The notes under the pieces were generated by a model that saw nothing but the letters and a program-made list of their open reading frames with translations, made no database searches and was not told the DNA's origin. 64,000 nt of DNA from Paulinella micropora (Eukaryota > Cercozoa > Imbricatea > Euglyphida > Paulinellidae), in NCBI GenBank assembly GCA_019918135.1, contig WBZZ01005935.1, positions 93,501 through 157,500 of the forward strand. Direction: 5' to 3'. Positions 31,422 to 42,104 of the stretch are shown here, in pieces. Position 1 is the first letter of the stretch. Every line of letters starts with the position of its first letter. The position numbers and the translations under genes are program-made.

Positions 31422-32718
31422 CTAGCTGGCCGGGCTAGTTTCGGGCTGGTGGAGCGATTGCCAGTAGCGAACTTGCAAATTGTGTATTTCCATGGCTTTC
31501 CGCAGGGTCGTGAGGTCGGGCAAACGTTTGGCCAGTAGACGTGTATCAAAATGAATTTCCTCTGTTGTACGCTTAGATTCAAAGGGCACGCTGCCCCTAG
31601 ATTTGTAGACATAGGCAGCACACACGTCAAGCACAAAAGTTCGCAGGTCGGAGTACCCGAGCGCGGGGCCGCGCTCGCGCTCCTCCTGCACTGCTAGCAG
31701 AGCTCTGGCCGCAAGGCCTGCCGCGCAGCTCGCGTGCGGTAGAAAGTCCGTCCCGTTTAGCATGACGGCGCGCAACCAAGCGCTGACACCGCCGGGGCAG
31801 CGTCGCAAGAAGTCATAGACCTTGTTCAGGTCCAACAGAAACTTGCGGCGGAACGAGACTAGAAGGGACGGTCTCTCGCAGGCCGGGTCGTACTTCGACA
31901 GGGCAATGAGCCCGAGCGCGAGAAAATCGGTGTCGACCGTGTCGAAGAGAACGCGGCAGCCGGGCAGGGCCGTACGGGTGCGCTCGGCCCACCTGAAACA
32001 GCCCAGGTCTGCCTCCCCCTCTTGCACCGCGCTGTAGCGTCCCTGGCGCCAAACCAGACGCCCCCGCTCGCTCTGGCTCGAGCGCCCAGCAACCGCCGGC
32101 GCAGCCTAAATCGAGCACTACCAGTGGGTAGGCGGCCTGCGCTCGGCTGTGGTCCTCTTTGCCTGCAAGGGCGGCTAGGTGCTTCCAAGCCCCTGCGTCC
32201 TGCAGCTTCTCAGAGCGCAAGAGCAGATCTTGGACGTGCTGTAGCAGTAGAGGGCGAGTCTGTCGCTCAGCCAGCAAGTCCTCTGCGTGTGCGCCCGCGA
32301 TAGCTTCTCCGTTGTGCAGCAGCCTGTCGTTCTCCCCTGCGACCTGAATCCGCTCGGGCGGGGGCAGCTTGCGCGGGTCTCGCGCAAGTTTGGCACGCGA
32401 TTGCGCACGTTTCTGTTGGGTTGCTTGCTTCAGTGGCGTCGTGAGTGCAGGCTTGTCGGCCACCAACACCACCGCACAAGTCAGCGGGTGCTCTTGGAGC
32501 ACGCGCGTCACCAGCGTGGGCGCCAACCGCGCCCAGATGTCGGTTTCGCCCTCTGCACGTCGCTTGGCGGCCTCTATGCACAGGTGCTGTAGGCGAACCA
32601 GCGTGTCCTGCACCACCACCAGCGGACCGCCCGCGGCTGGTACGGCCCCGAGCTGTCCCGCGTGCAATGCTTCGGGGCTAATGTCTTCCAGCATCTTCCA
32701 ACCTCCGTAGAGACCCAT
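31422..32718 (-). CDS. FEN1/XPG-family structure-specific endonuclease, one frameshift
   Basis: ATG at 32718 with MGLYGGWKMLEDI, matching the M-G-(V/I)-x-G-L-W start of XPG nucleases. PLVVVQD (about residue 37) and VVLVADKPAL (about 88) fit the first metal-binding strands. After a change of frame in a five-G run near 32066, DTVDTDFLALG (about 259) fits the D-x-D metal site, and VMLNGTDFLP (about 320) the G-T-D motif just before the helix-hairpin-helix. These enzymes cut 5' flaps and act in replication and repair; poxviruses and other large DNA viruses encode relatives needed for recombination and genome maturation. The stop is TAG at 31422-31424. It is on the same strand as the coiled-coil gene downstream. 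Confidence 0.75.
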
Positions 32719-32807
32719 TTCTTCCTCTGTGCGTGTCTGTCTCTCCCTCTTGCTCTCTTTCCTAAGATGTTGGTTCCAAGACAAGACAGCAACAACAAAA
32801 AAAGAAG

Positions 32808-32852
<45 letters not shown>

Positions 32853-33012
32853 GGAGAGGGAGAGAAAGAGAGAGAGGGAGGGGGGGCGGGCTGCCCCCCC
32901 CCCCCAACACTCGTTCCCCTCCTTCCCTTTCTCTTCCCCCCTCCCCCCCCCCCTCCTCCCTCCCTCCGTCCCCTCCGTCCCCTTCCTGGTTCTTGCGGGC
33001 AAGGAACTAAAA
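32719..33012. other. Spacer between divergent genes, GA microsatellite and C/T-rich tract
   Basis: It holds a (GA)n tract (32813-32880), a short G-run/C-run pair (32880-32905) and a C/T-rich leader before the next ATG. Two genes start outward from here, so promoters must lie within it; no consensus was recognised. Confidence 0.6.
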
Positions 33013-33996
33013 ATGCAAAAAAGAAAAGCTAGCTCCGAAGCAGAAAGCCCCTGGGGCGCCGTTCTGTACTGGGCACGACGCCCCGAGGTAACCGACAAGA
33101 TTTACCAGCGGCCTCCGAGCTTTATTCCCTGCTACCAGTGCCGCGCGCTGAATGGGCTGCATGGCTGGCTGGAGGCGGAGGTGTGGCCCCGCGCTCGGCC
33201 TCGAGTCAGGCGTAGGAAGAAGACGACCGCGGCTCAAAACGTTTATCGCAGCTGGCGCCGGGGGGTTCGTACGAGCAAAGCGACACGCAGGAGCTCTGCT
33301 GGCGGTGCACGGATCGTACGATCGCCTTTTTTCGGGCGCGGCAACGGCGTCGTGGTGGACCAGCAGCTGAACGCGCTGGTGGAGATGGCGCTCAAGGCCA
33401 GGGAGCCAGCGCTGAGCGGGACACTGTGGGCCAAAGAATATGTGATCTGGGACGGGGCGCCCGCTGCCGAGATGCGACGCTTCCGAGCCAGTCTGGAGGC
33501 TTGCACGGGCCTACGTTTGGCCGGGGAGCTTCTGTGGCGGCTGCACCCCTTGGCAGCCAGCGCCCTATCCTTTCTGTACGGGCGTTTTGGTCGGCCCGTG
33601 GCCGCGCAGCTTCGGGTGCACACGCCTGGACTGGAACTGTGCACTCAGATAGACCAGGTCTGGTTTGAAAAGAGGACGGGCACTTTGTGGCTGCTCGAGA
33701 TCAAAAAGTCACAGGAGGTATTTGACAGTGCTCTACCTGGCGCGCCGGCGCTGCGGGGTGTGTCCTGGGCGGGCTGGCCTGACACGCCCATGCACAGGTT
33801 CCTGGTGCAAGCCGCCATGGCCGAGTGGCTGTTTGAGCAGACGTACGAGTGTCGGCTGCGCGTGGCTTCGGCGGTGGTCTGTGTCGGGACCTACGGCGTC
33901 GCCATGCGCCCGATGCCAAGCGCGCTGCTAGCCGGCGCGCGCTCTGCATTTCCACTCCCAACTTCCGGGCCAACAACTAGCCGCCGTCCCCGGTGA
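33013..33996 (+). CDS. PD-(D/E)XK nuclease-fold protein (RecB-like)
   Basis: ATG at 33013; 327 residues; TGA stop. An N-terminal basic region includes CYQCRAL. Residues about 210-233 read CTQIDQVWFEKRTGTLWLLE followed by IKKS, a D-x(12)-E-x-K active site. The following helix has MHRFLVQAAMAEWLFEQTY, with the conserved Q and Y of RecB/Cas4-like and herpesvirus-exonuclease-like folds. Such enzymes process DNA ends in recombination and genome maturation. It diverges from the FEN1-like gene. No frameshift seen. Family assignment is by motif. Confidence 0.65.
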   Translation: MQKRKASSEAESPWGAVLYWARRPEVTDKIYQRPPSFIPCYQCRALNGLHGWLEAEVWPRARPRVRRRKKTTAAQNVYRSWRRGVRTSKATRRSSAGGARIVRSPFFGRGNGVVVDQQLNALVEMALKAREPALSGTLWAKEYVIWDGAPAAEMRRFRASLEACTGLRLAGELLWRLHPLAASALSFLYGRFGRPVAAQLRVHTPGLELCTQIDQVWFEKRTGTLWLLEIKKSQEVFDSALPGAPALRGVSWAGWPDTPMHRFLVQAAMAEWLFEQTYECRLRVASAVVCVGTYGVAMRPMPSALLAGARSAFPLPTSGPTTSRRPR

Positions 33997-34103
33997 GAGC
34001 AAAGAAAACGGCCGACCAAAACAAAAAAAAATTATTAATAAAAAAACTGAGAGTTCTCGCAAGAAAGAGTACAAAGGCCTGACAGGCAAGGCCTTGAATT
34101 TTG

Positions 34104-35509
34104 TCAGTAGGGCGGCCAGCCTGTCAGTTTTTGTAGCCGTTTTTCAATCAGTTGGTACAGTATGCTGCGGCCGGCCTGAGCCCCCAGCGCCCATTCTATA
34201 ATCCACAGGGCTATTTCTAGATTATTAGAGCTGTCGTCTGAGGCGCGCCACGACCTGCCCTCTATCTGCAGGAGACGCAGGAGCACGTAGTGAGTGAGCG
34301 CGCCGAGCCCCGTGGCTGCATAGGCTGCGCGCAGGTTAGGGAATCCAGCCCCAGCAGTGCGAGTGTCGCTGCCGTCCTTGCGCGGCGAGGGGCGATAACG
34401 GGACATAAAACGGCGCTCATTGTTCCTAAACTGTCTGTTGCCCCGCAGTATGCGTCGCAAGGCCCTAAGATCACGCTCCGCCCCCCCCCCCCCCCCCTGA
34501 GCGGCAGAGGGTCCACGAGTTTTTGGGCCACCGCTCTTATCAGGCGCGCGAGCCCGTCGGGCAACTAGGCCAGCGCGTACAAGCTCCAGTAGCGCAGCCC
34601 TTTGCCGACCGAAACGTCCAAATAAGCGCTGCGCGCTGCCCCCCACGCGCTCCAAAAACGACGCGCGTTCCAGCCCTGCCAGTGGGGCAGAGCGGCGGCC
34701 AGCGCGTCCGGGCAGACGGAAACCAGGTAGGCTACCAGGGCATCGGCATGCCCGCCTGGCCGCGGAGGCAAATACGAGAAACAGGCTTCGTCTAGATCCG
34801 CCAACAGTACACGACGCACCTCGCACTCGCCGGCGTTTTCCGGCGAGTCCTGGAGCGCTAAGAGCACGTTCGAGGCCTTCAAGTCGTGGAAAAAAAACCC
34901 CGCTTCGGCCAGCCGCACCAGGTGACGGACCAGTGGTTGCAGCACCTGTCGGCACAGTTTAGGCGCGGGGAGTGCTGGCAGTGAACCCGCCGGGGTTTTT
35001 TGGTTTCCGTCGCCCAACAGGAATTCATCCAGGTCAGTGTCCAGTCTGTCCAGCACCAGCGCCCAACAGCTCCCTCTCTGTGTCCGTGGGCTAATCTTGT
35101 GCCTCTGGTTTTTCGAGTCCCGATTCAAACGCGCCTGCATGCGCGCCAGCTCCTTGGCCACACCCGACCGAGTTGGCTCCTGGTGCTCGACCAACCACTC
35201 ACTCACACACGCTCGCTCTAGAATCAAAGCCCCGCGCAAGGGGCTGGTCACTCCCAGCACGGTCCCTAGCTTCATGCCACGCCACTGACTACCCAGCGGG
35301 TCGTATGTTAGCTTAATCACAACCGACCCGCCCTCGTCGCCAAAAACGGAGCCGAAAGACCCCATGCCGATTAACTCTGCGTTTTCGAGCGCATCCAACA
35401 ATTCACTTGTGTCCTGTCGGCCAAGTTGGCAATTGCCGTTGCACAGACTGCCCCGGGCTTCGGGCTCCGCTTCAAACTCCGCCAGCATCCGCTTCCACCA
35501 AACTTGCAT
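34104..35509 (-). CDS. Serine/threonine protein kinase, one in-frame stop and one frameshift
   Basis: ATG at 35509. Kinase motifs: glycine loop GMGSFGSVF (residues about 48-57), VVIKLT lysine, catalytic FFHDLKASNVLLAL (about 206) and ADLDEACF (about 237, D-L-D for D-F-G). The order and spacing are right for an active kinase. A TAG at 34565-34567 interrupts the frame, yet translation after it continues in the same frame (PDGLARLIRAVAQKLVDPL). A C run at about 34482-34498 then changes the frame, and a C-terminal helical region continues to TGA at 34104. Viral kinases often modify virion or host signalling proteins. Substrate unknown. Confidence 0.75.
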
Positions 35510-35746
35510 TTAATTTTCTTCTGTTTTGTTTTGTGTCTAGCTGGCCAAAAAACAACAAGTGAAAATAAAGAGAGACCCAGAGCCCCCCCCCCCTCTCTTT
35601 CGTTCCCCCTCTCGCCTGCTTTTGGCCCCCCCCCCCTCTTTCTTCTCTTCTTTGTTTGGGGGCGGGTCTTTTTTTTTCTTTTTGTTGAGCCGGCCTCTAC
35701 CAGCTGCAGTAAATGCTCCTTAAAAACACGGGCAGAGGCCGTGCGT
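35510..35746. other. Spacer between divergent genes
   Basis: AT-rich near the kinase start, then C-run/CT-rich blocks (35585-35597, 35626-35650) and a T run. It must contain the start signals of both flanking genes. Confidence 0.5.
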
Positions 35747-38485
35747 ATGTCGAGCGGCGGCAACACTGCCGATCATCTTTTAGCCCTTTGCAAATTCAAA
35801 AGGGGAGAGCTTAGCAAAGGGCTGAAGTATCTGTCTACAAAAATAGAGAAAAAATTGGGAGAGCCCTGTCCATACGGCAAGAAATCTCTGCCGATAACAT
35901 GAGATTTTGCAGGGCAGCAGGATTTGGCCGAACTGGTATGTCGGGTCTGGTCTCGGGTCGAGGCGGGGCGGGTGTCGACGCCGGGGGCGTCGACAGGCCT
36001 GCAGCTTCACTTGGTGAAGCTGCAGGCCCGGATCTTGTGCGTCCTTTGGTATATGAACAAAGCTCAGTCCGGCGAAACCGCCGCCCCAGCGCGCGACCAT
36101 CCTGTGTTGTTCTGGCGGCTCTACGAGAGCGCAAGATCGGAGCTGGAGTCTTGGCTGAGTCAGGCCACCCTGCACGCTCAAGCGATTGAGGTTCTGACCC
36201 GTCCGTTCCCTTGTACGGGACAGAACAGTCTGGATCTCATTAGAAGAAACGTTACGTTTCAGAAGTTCTTGCACTTGAAGCGCGTGATCAGTAGAATCGA
36301 ACCCACGAGGTTTCCAGAGCACAGAAAGCTCGAAATAGAACAGCTAGAAATGTATGTCAAGCGTTTTGAGAGTGAAAGTCCGTTCCTGCTACCGGCGCGA
36401 AGGCAATTGAACCACGTTCTTCTTCTTTCGGACGCCGGTTGGTGGGCCACGTGCTGTCACTTCAACGCGGAAGTGAACCAGGACCTGGACAAGAAAATTC
36501 TGGCATTTCCTTTCGCCCGCGCGGCCCTCGCGGGGCTGGTGCGTGCCCACTCCAAAAACAAGGAGTTACAGCTGAGTTGGCTCGAGAGCGCTATCCAAGC
36601 GTTTGCGAACCTCCAACCCCTCACAGGATTGGAGGTACGGCCCACGAGGAAGAAGAGGAAGAAGAAGAACAGCACGCCACTCCCGAACGAAAGCGGCTGG
36701 CTGTCTGTGCGGGTTGCACAGGACGCTCTATGGCAAGAGTCGTCTCAAAGCTGCGCTCTTTACAAGGATTTCTCGGCCGGGCCGCTGAACCCGCAGCAAA
36801 GCTTGGACCTGCTCTACCGCTGGGCGGCGACTTCGACGACGTCGCTTGGCAGTACACCGCTCACCCATGAGCTGGATCGGATGTCCGGGACGCCAGGAGC
36901 CCCGGCCGGCCAACAACAGCTCAAGAGCATCATAGAGCAGCTTGTTCTCGCTAGTGCTAGCCCCCTGGATGCCTGGAGTTGTAAGCCCGAGCAACTACCG
37001 CCGGCCCTGCAGAAGGTGCCGGTAGTAGCATTGTGGGCGGGTGTTTTTGCCTGTTTCCGGGTGATCAGACAGCTGCAACCTGTGGCACTGCCCCCCTCAC
37101 CAACGTACACCTATTTCGCGGGAATCCCCGCCGGCGACCCCGGGCGGGGCCAAGAGGACGATCTCGACGCCCTGCAGCTGCTTGACCCAGGCTGGCAGCC
37201 CGGGGGGCTAGCAGCTCCCTTCCCCCGCGCACGAGTGCCGTCGCCTCCCCCCTTCGTGCTCTTATCCCCGCCGAGCTCTCCGCCGATGTCTCCTTTGTTT
37301 GGCGACGACGACTTACCCGGAATTAACGTACGGGACTTGAGTCTCTTCAGAGACCCCCCTCCTCTGGAAGCAGAGCCACCCGCGGATCTACCCGTGCGTG
37401 CCCCCGCCTTGAAAAAGGCCAAGGTTAAGAAGCGCGGCGAGCCGCTGCCGAGGGAGCAGCGCCGTCTGGCAGAGCTGCAGCGCAAAGACTTGCTGGCGTC
37501 TACTCAGGGGCAACGGCTCCTGTTGGCAAGCATCAAGTACAGGCTTTGCTTGGGCAGGCTAGACGTCGACGGGGCCTTGCAATACTTGTCTTCACCTGAA
37601 CCCCCGACTAACCTGCAAGTTTTAGCTGAGCGGATTAAACAAATGATTTGCTCGCAAAACCTACAGCATCCTCTGTACCCCGAGCCGCTGGTCAAAATAG
37701 CAGTGTGCTTTCTTGGCGCTGTGTGGTACCGAGAGTTGGCGGGGGGCTGCGGGGTCCCCCCAGATCTTTGCAAGACGCTAGGCGACAAGTACGTCGACTC
37801 CGCGCAGTCACATGCCCTGAAATGCGTGATCCGCAAATCCTGGAGCCTGTTGGAGTTGGAGTCCTGTGAGGCACAAGCTGTACTCAACCAAGTTAACGAG
37901 AGCTCCTCGGAAAGGGCAGTACTATATTTCTCGTGGCTTTTGAATGAAGGCACCCCCCTTTTATACTTGGATTTAAGAAGCCGCGTACCTGAATCCTTGC
38001 AATACAAAGAAGCCTTGGAGCTCGGCTGGGGGGATTTCATCCGAGGCCATTACGAGGAAGCAGTAAAAGCCACTCAGTTGCAACTTCAACTACTTAACCG
38101 ATGTCTCCCGGGAAGATACAAATGTGGTTCCTGGTTCGCCATCAGTGGTATGTTTCAGGAGTACATAGCGAGCACCGTCGCAGGGGCTGACGTAGCCCCG
38201 CTGCAAATCTCGTCCTCGCTCGCCTGCCACGTCTGCGGCCGCCTGTTTAAGTACCGGTGCAGGCTGAATCTACACCTCAGGATCCACGACAAAATCAAGC
38301 CGTACCACTGTAAATTGTGCGATCGCCAATTTACACAAAAGGTGAACTTGCAGATCCACCAGAATCAACACACCGGCGCAAGGCCTTTTGTCTGCCCAGA
38401 GCAGGGCTGCTCCATGGCCTTTGCCTCTCCGCAAGTATTGCAACAACACAAGACGAAGAATCACACTCACCCCCCCCTTGCTTAG
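35747..38485 (+). CDS. Large protein with three C-terminal C2H2 zinc fingers, one in-frame TGA
   Basis: ATG at 35747; a TGA at 35900-35902 interrupts after 51 codons, and the same frame continues protein-like to TAG at 38483-38485 (about 912 residues in all). The body is helical and unrecognised, with a proline-rich acidic linker (about residues 480-540) and Lys/Arg patches. The last 90 residues hold three C2H2 fingers (CHVCGRLFKYRCRLNLHLRI; CKLCDRQFTQKVNLQIHQNQ; CPEQGCSMAF...H...H). It likely binds DNA and may be a transcription factor. Two perfect hairpins lie 70-130 bases after the TGA (separate entry), so regulated read-through is worth considering; mutation is simpler. Confidence 0.7.
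35974..36028 (+). repeat. Two adjacent perfect hairpins inside a coding region
   Basis: GTCGACGCC-GGG-GGCGTCGAC (35974-35994) and GGCCTGCAGCTTCAC-TTG-GTGAAGCTGCAGGCC arms (35996-36028) have 9- and 15-bp stems with 3-base loops. They lie in frame within the zinc-finger gene, soon after its internal TGA. Such perfect stems are unusual in coding DNA. Confidence 0.85.
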
Positions 38486-38613
38486 GCCAGGCAAAGCCCC
38501 CCCCCCCCCCCCCTCTCGTCCTCGCCCCTCGCGCTCCCCCTTCTTCTCTGCTGCGCGCGCGCGCGAGAGAGAGAGAGAGAAAGAGAGCGGCTAACCTCCG
38601 GCGGGCCCCCAAA

Positions 38614-39375
38614 ATGTGGCGGGGCTTGGCCGTCCCAGGCCACCCGGCGCACAGCCACGCGCGCGGCTCTCCGCCGGGCGGGCAAGCGCCCGGCCGGAGA
38701 GCCTGTGGGGTCGTGCCCAGGCTCAAGGTTGTTTTGTTGGGCCCCTCCGGTGCGGGCAAGACCTGCCTGCTGGAAAAGCTGACAGACAACAAGAAGCCCG
38801 TCGTCGTTGTCAGCGCGGCGGCTGGGGCTCAGCGACCGGCCACTGTGGGCGTTGACTTCAAGGTGTTGCACAAAAAGGTGATCCACGGCCAAGAATACTC
38901 GGTGTGTATCTGGGACACGGCGGGGCAAGAAAGGTTTTCGAACATCGTCCATAACCTGTGGAGGAACGCCGACGTGGCGCTCATGTGTTACGACCGCAGC
39001 AACCCCGCCAGCGTGGCCGACACGCTGGGCTACTGGCTCGGCAGGGTGCAGCTGACAGTGCCCGAGCACTGCCAGCTGGTGCTGGTCGGCTGCAAGCAGG
39101 ACATTGCCCACGCAGACACACCGGGCGCCATCGCGCGGTACCAGGGCAGCATAGACCAGGCCTTTGCAGACCATTGCTGCACCAGCGCGGTCCGCAGCAC
39201 CTACAAGGAACTCCAGCAAAAGCTAGATGAGCACCTCGCGCTGGCGGTGGCCAAGCGCCGGGCACTCTGGGGCGATCTGTACTCGGACCCCGCGCGGCCA
39301 CCGCCAACGCCTCTATCGCTGACTACGCGCCCTGCCGAGCCGGTTCTCGGGGGCGGCCTCTGCTGTCAATTTTAA
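38614..39375 (+). CDS. Rab-like small GTPase
   Basis: ATG at 38614 follows a GA repeat; 253 residues. All G motifs are present: P-loop GPSGAGKT (about residues 43-50), switch I TVGVDF, WDTAGQERF (about 99-107), GCKQD in place of N-K-x-D (about 159) and TSA. WDTAGQERFSNI is a Rab hallmark. The C-terminus CCQF could be prenylated, anchoring the protein to membranes. An N-terminal Gly/Pro/Arg-rich extension of 35 residues is not typical. Rab proteins direct vesicle traffic; a viral copy could steer membranes for assembly or egress. It probably came from a host gene. It converges on the zinc-finger gene at 39393, with only 17 bases between the stops. Confidence 0.9.
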   Translation: MWRGLAVPGHPAHSHARGSPPGGQAPGRRACGVVPRLKVVLLGPSGAGKTCLLEKLTDNKKPVVVVSAAAGAQRPATVGVDFKVLHKKVIHGQEYSVCIWDTAGQERFSNIVHNLWRNADVALMCYDRSNPASVADTLGYWLGRVQLTVPEHCQLVLVGCKQDIAHADTPGAIARYQGSIDQAFADHCCTSAVRSTYKELQQKLDEHLALAVAKRRALWGDLYSDPARPPPTPLSLTTRPAEPVLGGGLCCQF

Positions 39376-39392
39376 TCATTAAAAAACACAAA

Positions 39393-40778
39393 TTATGTCT
39401 TGTCCGGGTTTGCAAAGTTCTGCTGAGAGATTTCCTGTATCGTAGCCTCCAAATGCTTAAGCACCAACCCGTACATCTCCATTGATAAATAACACAATTC
39501 TACATGTCTTGCAACATCGTTCATGCGTGCAGTTCGTTGCATGTTTGCAATTGCCTTATTCAAATGTAGGCTTGTAATCTTAACCCCGTCCTCGTTCATT
39601 GTGTAGGGCACGAGTGTGTGCGTGTATTCTTTCTTGTTATTGCAGCTTCTTGTGGATAGCAAGCCCCGTTGGTGAAGAATTGGACAATTTTCTGTTACCC
39701 ACCTAGGATTGCTTGTGGTCCACACAGCTTTGCCATACTGCAGATAACTGTACCAAACTAAAAAAGGGCTGTCTCGCCCCTGTAGCATAAGGTCTGCGCA
39801 CCACAACGCACACACTTGGGCTCGCTTCTTTTTGGCCCCGGAACAGTCTGGGTCTACAAGCTCTTGTTGCAATGACTTGGCCACTCGCAACCAGAGGTGG
39901 TTGGCGGTTTCTTCCTCCAACCACCAGCAACAAAAAAAAAATGATTGCGTTGGTAAACTTGACTACCTCGCTTACACTCGGATTCTTGCTACTTGATTCT
40001 CGCAACTCTTGCAAAAAAGTATGCACTTGATCCTGATCCCGTCTAGCACCGACACTTACAGGCTTGATGTGGATCATGCGCGTGTGGTCCCAGTCTGCAC
40101 AGCGGATCGCGTTCACTTCCTTGTTGTACACATAACGGCGCCCGCGTGTGTCTAGATAAAGCAGGTGTTCTTTGCTCAACACGTCTCTTTCTAGGGTAAG
40201 ATCCCGTTCAAATTTGTCCAGACCTCTTCCGAGACGCCCGGAACAGAAAAGGAGAACTCTGTGCCTGCTACCGGCAGGCACATGTAGAAAATGGGGTCCC
40301 TTTTCTCAGCATAGGCAACAAAAGCACGCAGCACCGGTGACACAAATCCGTGTGTTTCTTTGTACAAGAGCACCCGGACCCTGACCTCCCAAAATACGTT
40401 GTCGATTTCTTCTGTTGCAGGCTCTGCTTTGTATAACGTTGACATTCTTTTGAGCATTACAAAATCTGTATGTTCGGCAGCGCCTGCAGAGTCCCATTCG
40501 CCCTTCGGGTGGATAAGCTGATCGAGGCTTTTGTGACAGGCAAAGGGCTTCTCGCCCGTGTGCGCGCGGCGCTTGTGTTCTGCGAGATTGCCAGAGTTCG
40601 CAAACTTTCTGGCGCACCAGTCGCAGGCGTGAAGCCTGCGGCTGGGTTGTGAAGCCTCAGCGCCGCTGTCGGGCCTTTCGACTCCGGGCCTCCTCTCTAC
40701 GTAGCTCTCTGCTTCGCCTAGGCATCTCCTCTTATGGGGGCGCGGGGTTGTGGATGAGGCCTGCCTTTTTGACCGCAT
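39393..40778 (-). CDS. Protein with one N-terminal C2H2 finger, two frameshifts
   Basis: ATG at 40778 (MRSKRQASSTTPRPHKRR, nuclear-signal-like). Residues about 52-75 form a C2H2 finger (CDWCARKFANSGNLAEHKRR, then a TGEKPF linker and the start of a second, incomplete finger). The frame changes near 40212 and again in an A run at about 39931-39939. The three pieces together give about 460 residues ending at TAA 39393. The later part has a compact domain (RGRRYVYNKEVNAIRC and CNNKKEYTHTLVPYTM). It looks like a DNA-binding regulator; the C-terminal domain is not recognised. Confidence 0.55.
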
Positions 40779-40983
40779 CCTGGTCTCTTTTCTGTTTTTT
40801 GTTTTTGTGTTGAGTTGCAGAGGCAAGGCGGGGGAGGGGAGGGGTTCCAACAGAGTAAAAAGGAAAGAGAGGGAGGGGAGTGCAGGGAGGAGGCGCACCC
40901 CCCCCCCCTCTCTCTCTCTCTCGGACAGGGCATTGTGTTTACGGCTTACAAGAAGGAAATCGACGAGGCAGATGTGCCAAACA

Positions 40984-41114
40984 TGGAAAGCCAGACTTTC
41001 GACGAGCTCAAGAAAAAAGGGACAGCAGGGCCCCTAAAAACGGAATTAGATTGGAATTCTTTCCTGAAAAGTTCTCTGTTTGCAAAGCAACAAGTGTTTT
41101 TAAAGAAGAACTAA
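40984..41114 (+). other. Possible short coding tail
   Basis: A 43-codon frame from ATG 40984 (MESQTFDELKKKGTAGPLKT and onward) has ordinary composition and is also open upstream (IVFTAYKKEIDEADVPN), across a C-run/CT repeat. It may be the end of a gene whose start was lost to the repeat, or a small acidic/basic peptide gene. Confidence 0.3.
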
Positions 41115-41191
41115 GCTTCATTCCGTTTGCAAGTATTAAGACTTTGTCTAGATTTTTTTATTAATTAAAAAAAAACCTTTCCCGGCCGGGG

Positions 41192-41755
41192 CTATGTTTG
41201 CTCTGGCTCGGCCCAGCGGTTTTCGGCGCGGACGGCCTCTTCTTCTTCTGGAGTGAAATCGTTTTGGATGTTGAAGGTCTCGCGTATCTGTTCTGTTGTT
41301 TTGCCTTTGATCATTGTCGCAACCTTGGCGCACGTCAGGTCGAGCAGAGGCTTGATGTCCATGTAGTTGGCGGCCAGGATCAAGTCAAAGAGAGTCTGCT
41401 GATCAACATCGACGAATTTTGCGTCCCATTCGCCGACCAACTCTGCCAAATTAGCGCTCTTGAGCGGCTTTTCGATCTCCGGCGGCTCAGCACCAGCTGC
41501 GTGGTACTGCAGGTACTTGACAACACGGGACAGGGTGTCGCTCTTGACCTCTGGCAGAGGGATGGTCGACTCTTCTTTGTCTCCCTCGACCATTCTTTTG
41601 ACCAGCTGGGACCTCAGGGCCGCTTTCTTGGACACTGGAAACGACTTTTTGTCTTGGGACTCCAGACACAAATCTGCGTCCTCCTCCCAGTCGCCGTCCA
41701 GCCCTGTGACGGTCGAATTTGTTTTGGCTTCCTCCTTGGACGGCGACTGCGACAT
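41192..41755 (-). CDS. SKP1 homologue, adaptor of SCF ubiquitin ligases
   Basis: ATG at 41755; 187 residues, close to cellular SKP1 (about 160) with a short N-terminal extension. Recognisable parts: the BTB-like first half (VSKKAALRSQLVKRMVEGDK, then IPLPEVKSDTLSRVVKYLQY), the linker, WDAKFVDVDQQTLFDLILAANYMDIKPLLD, and the F-box-binding C-terminus (IRETFNIQNDFTPEEEEAVRAENRWA). Cellular SKP1 joins cullin-1 to F-box proteins so that the ligase tags targets for degradation. A viral copy beside F-box genes in this window suggests a dedicated ligase set. The frame is intact, unlike many neighbours. Confidence 0.95.
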   Translation of the reverse strand: MSQSPSKEEAKTNSTVTGLDGDWEEDADLCLESQDKKSFPVSKKAALRSQLVKRMVEGDKEESTIPLPEVKSDTLSRVVKYLQYHAAGAEPPEIEKPLKSANLAELVGEWDAKFVDVDQQTLFDLILAANYMDIKPLLDLTCAKVATMIKGKTTEQIRETFNIQNDFTPEEEEAVRAENRWAEPEQT

Positions 41756-41834
41756 CGTTGCAAAATTCCGTCACGGTCGGCCGAGCGCGGGGGTAAAGAG
41801 GGGTGTGTTTGAAAAAGAAATCGGCAGGATTAAA

Positions 41835-41967
41835 CCCCCCCCCCCAAGGATGTGCTAAGAAAAAATGGTTATGGAGGCGGGGGAGTGGGCGGGGTGCCCC
41901 CCCCCCCTACCTCTGCCACAGGGAGGGGGGGGGGGGGAGGGGGGGGCGGAGGGGGGGGGGGGCGGAG
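41835..41967. repeat. Clustered G and C runs
   Basis: A C run (41836-41846), a G-run/C-run palindrome (about 41878-41907), then several G runs (about 41926-41965) in a 130-base stretch upstream of the zinc-finger gene. Long G runs on one strand could form G-quadruplexes. Confidence 0.75.
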
Positions 41968-42033
41968 CCTCCCCTCCGTCCCCCTTCTCTTTTCCCTCCA
42001 AGAACTTTAGCGTACGTGTTATAAGAGATTCTT

Positions 42034-42069
42034 AGCTAGCTAGCTAGCTAGCTAGCTAGCTAGCTAGCT
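42034..42069. repeat. (TAGC)n microsatellite
   Basis: About nine copies of TAGC (also read as CTAG), about 35 bases before the ATG at 42105. Confidence 0.9.
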
Positions 42070-42104
42070 GCAGCGTACCCGCACGCACACACTCACGCGC
42101 TGAC

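Noticed and set aside
746-35902. Alternative genetic code (stop codons read as amino acids)
   Set aside because: TAG, TAA and TGA each occur once or twice inside frames, but all three also end intact genes (for example TAA at the Rab gene, TGA at the FEN-adjacent nuclease, TAG at the HNH gene), so no single codon is reassigned.
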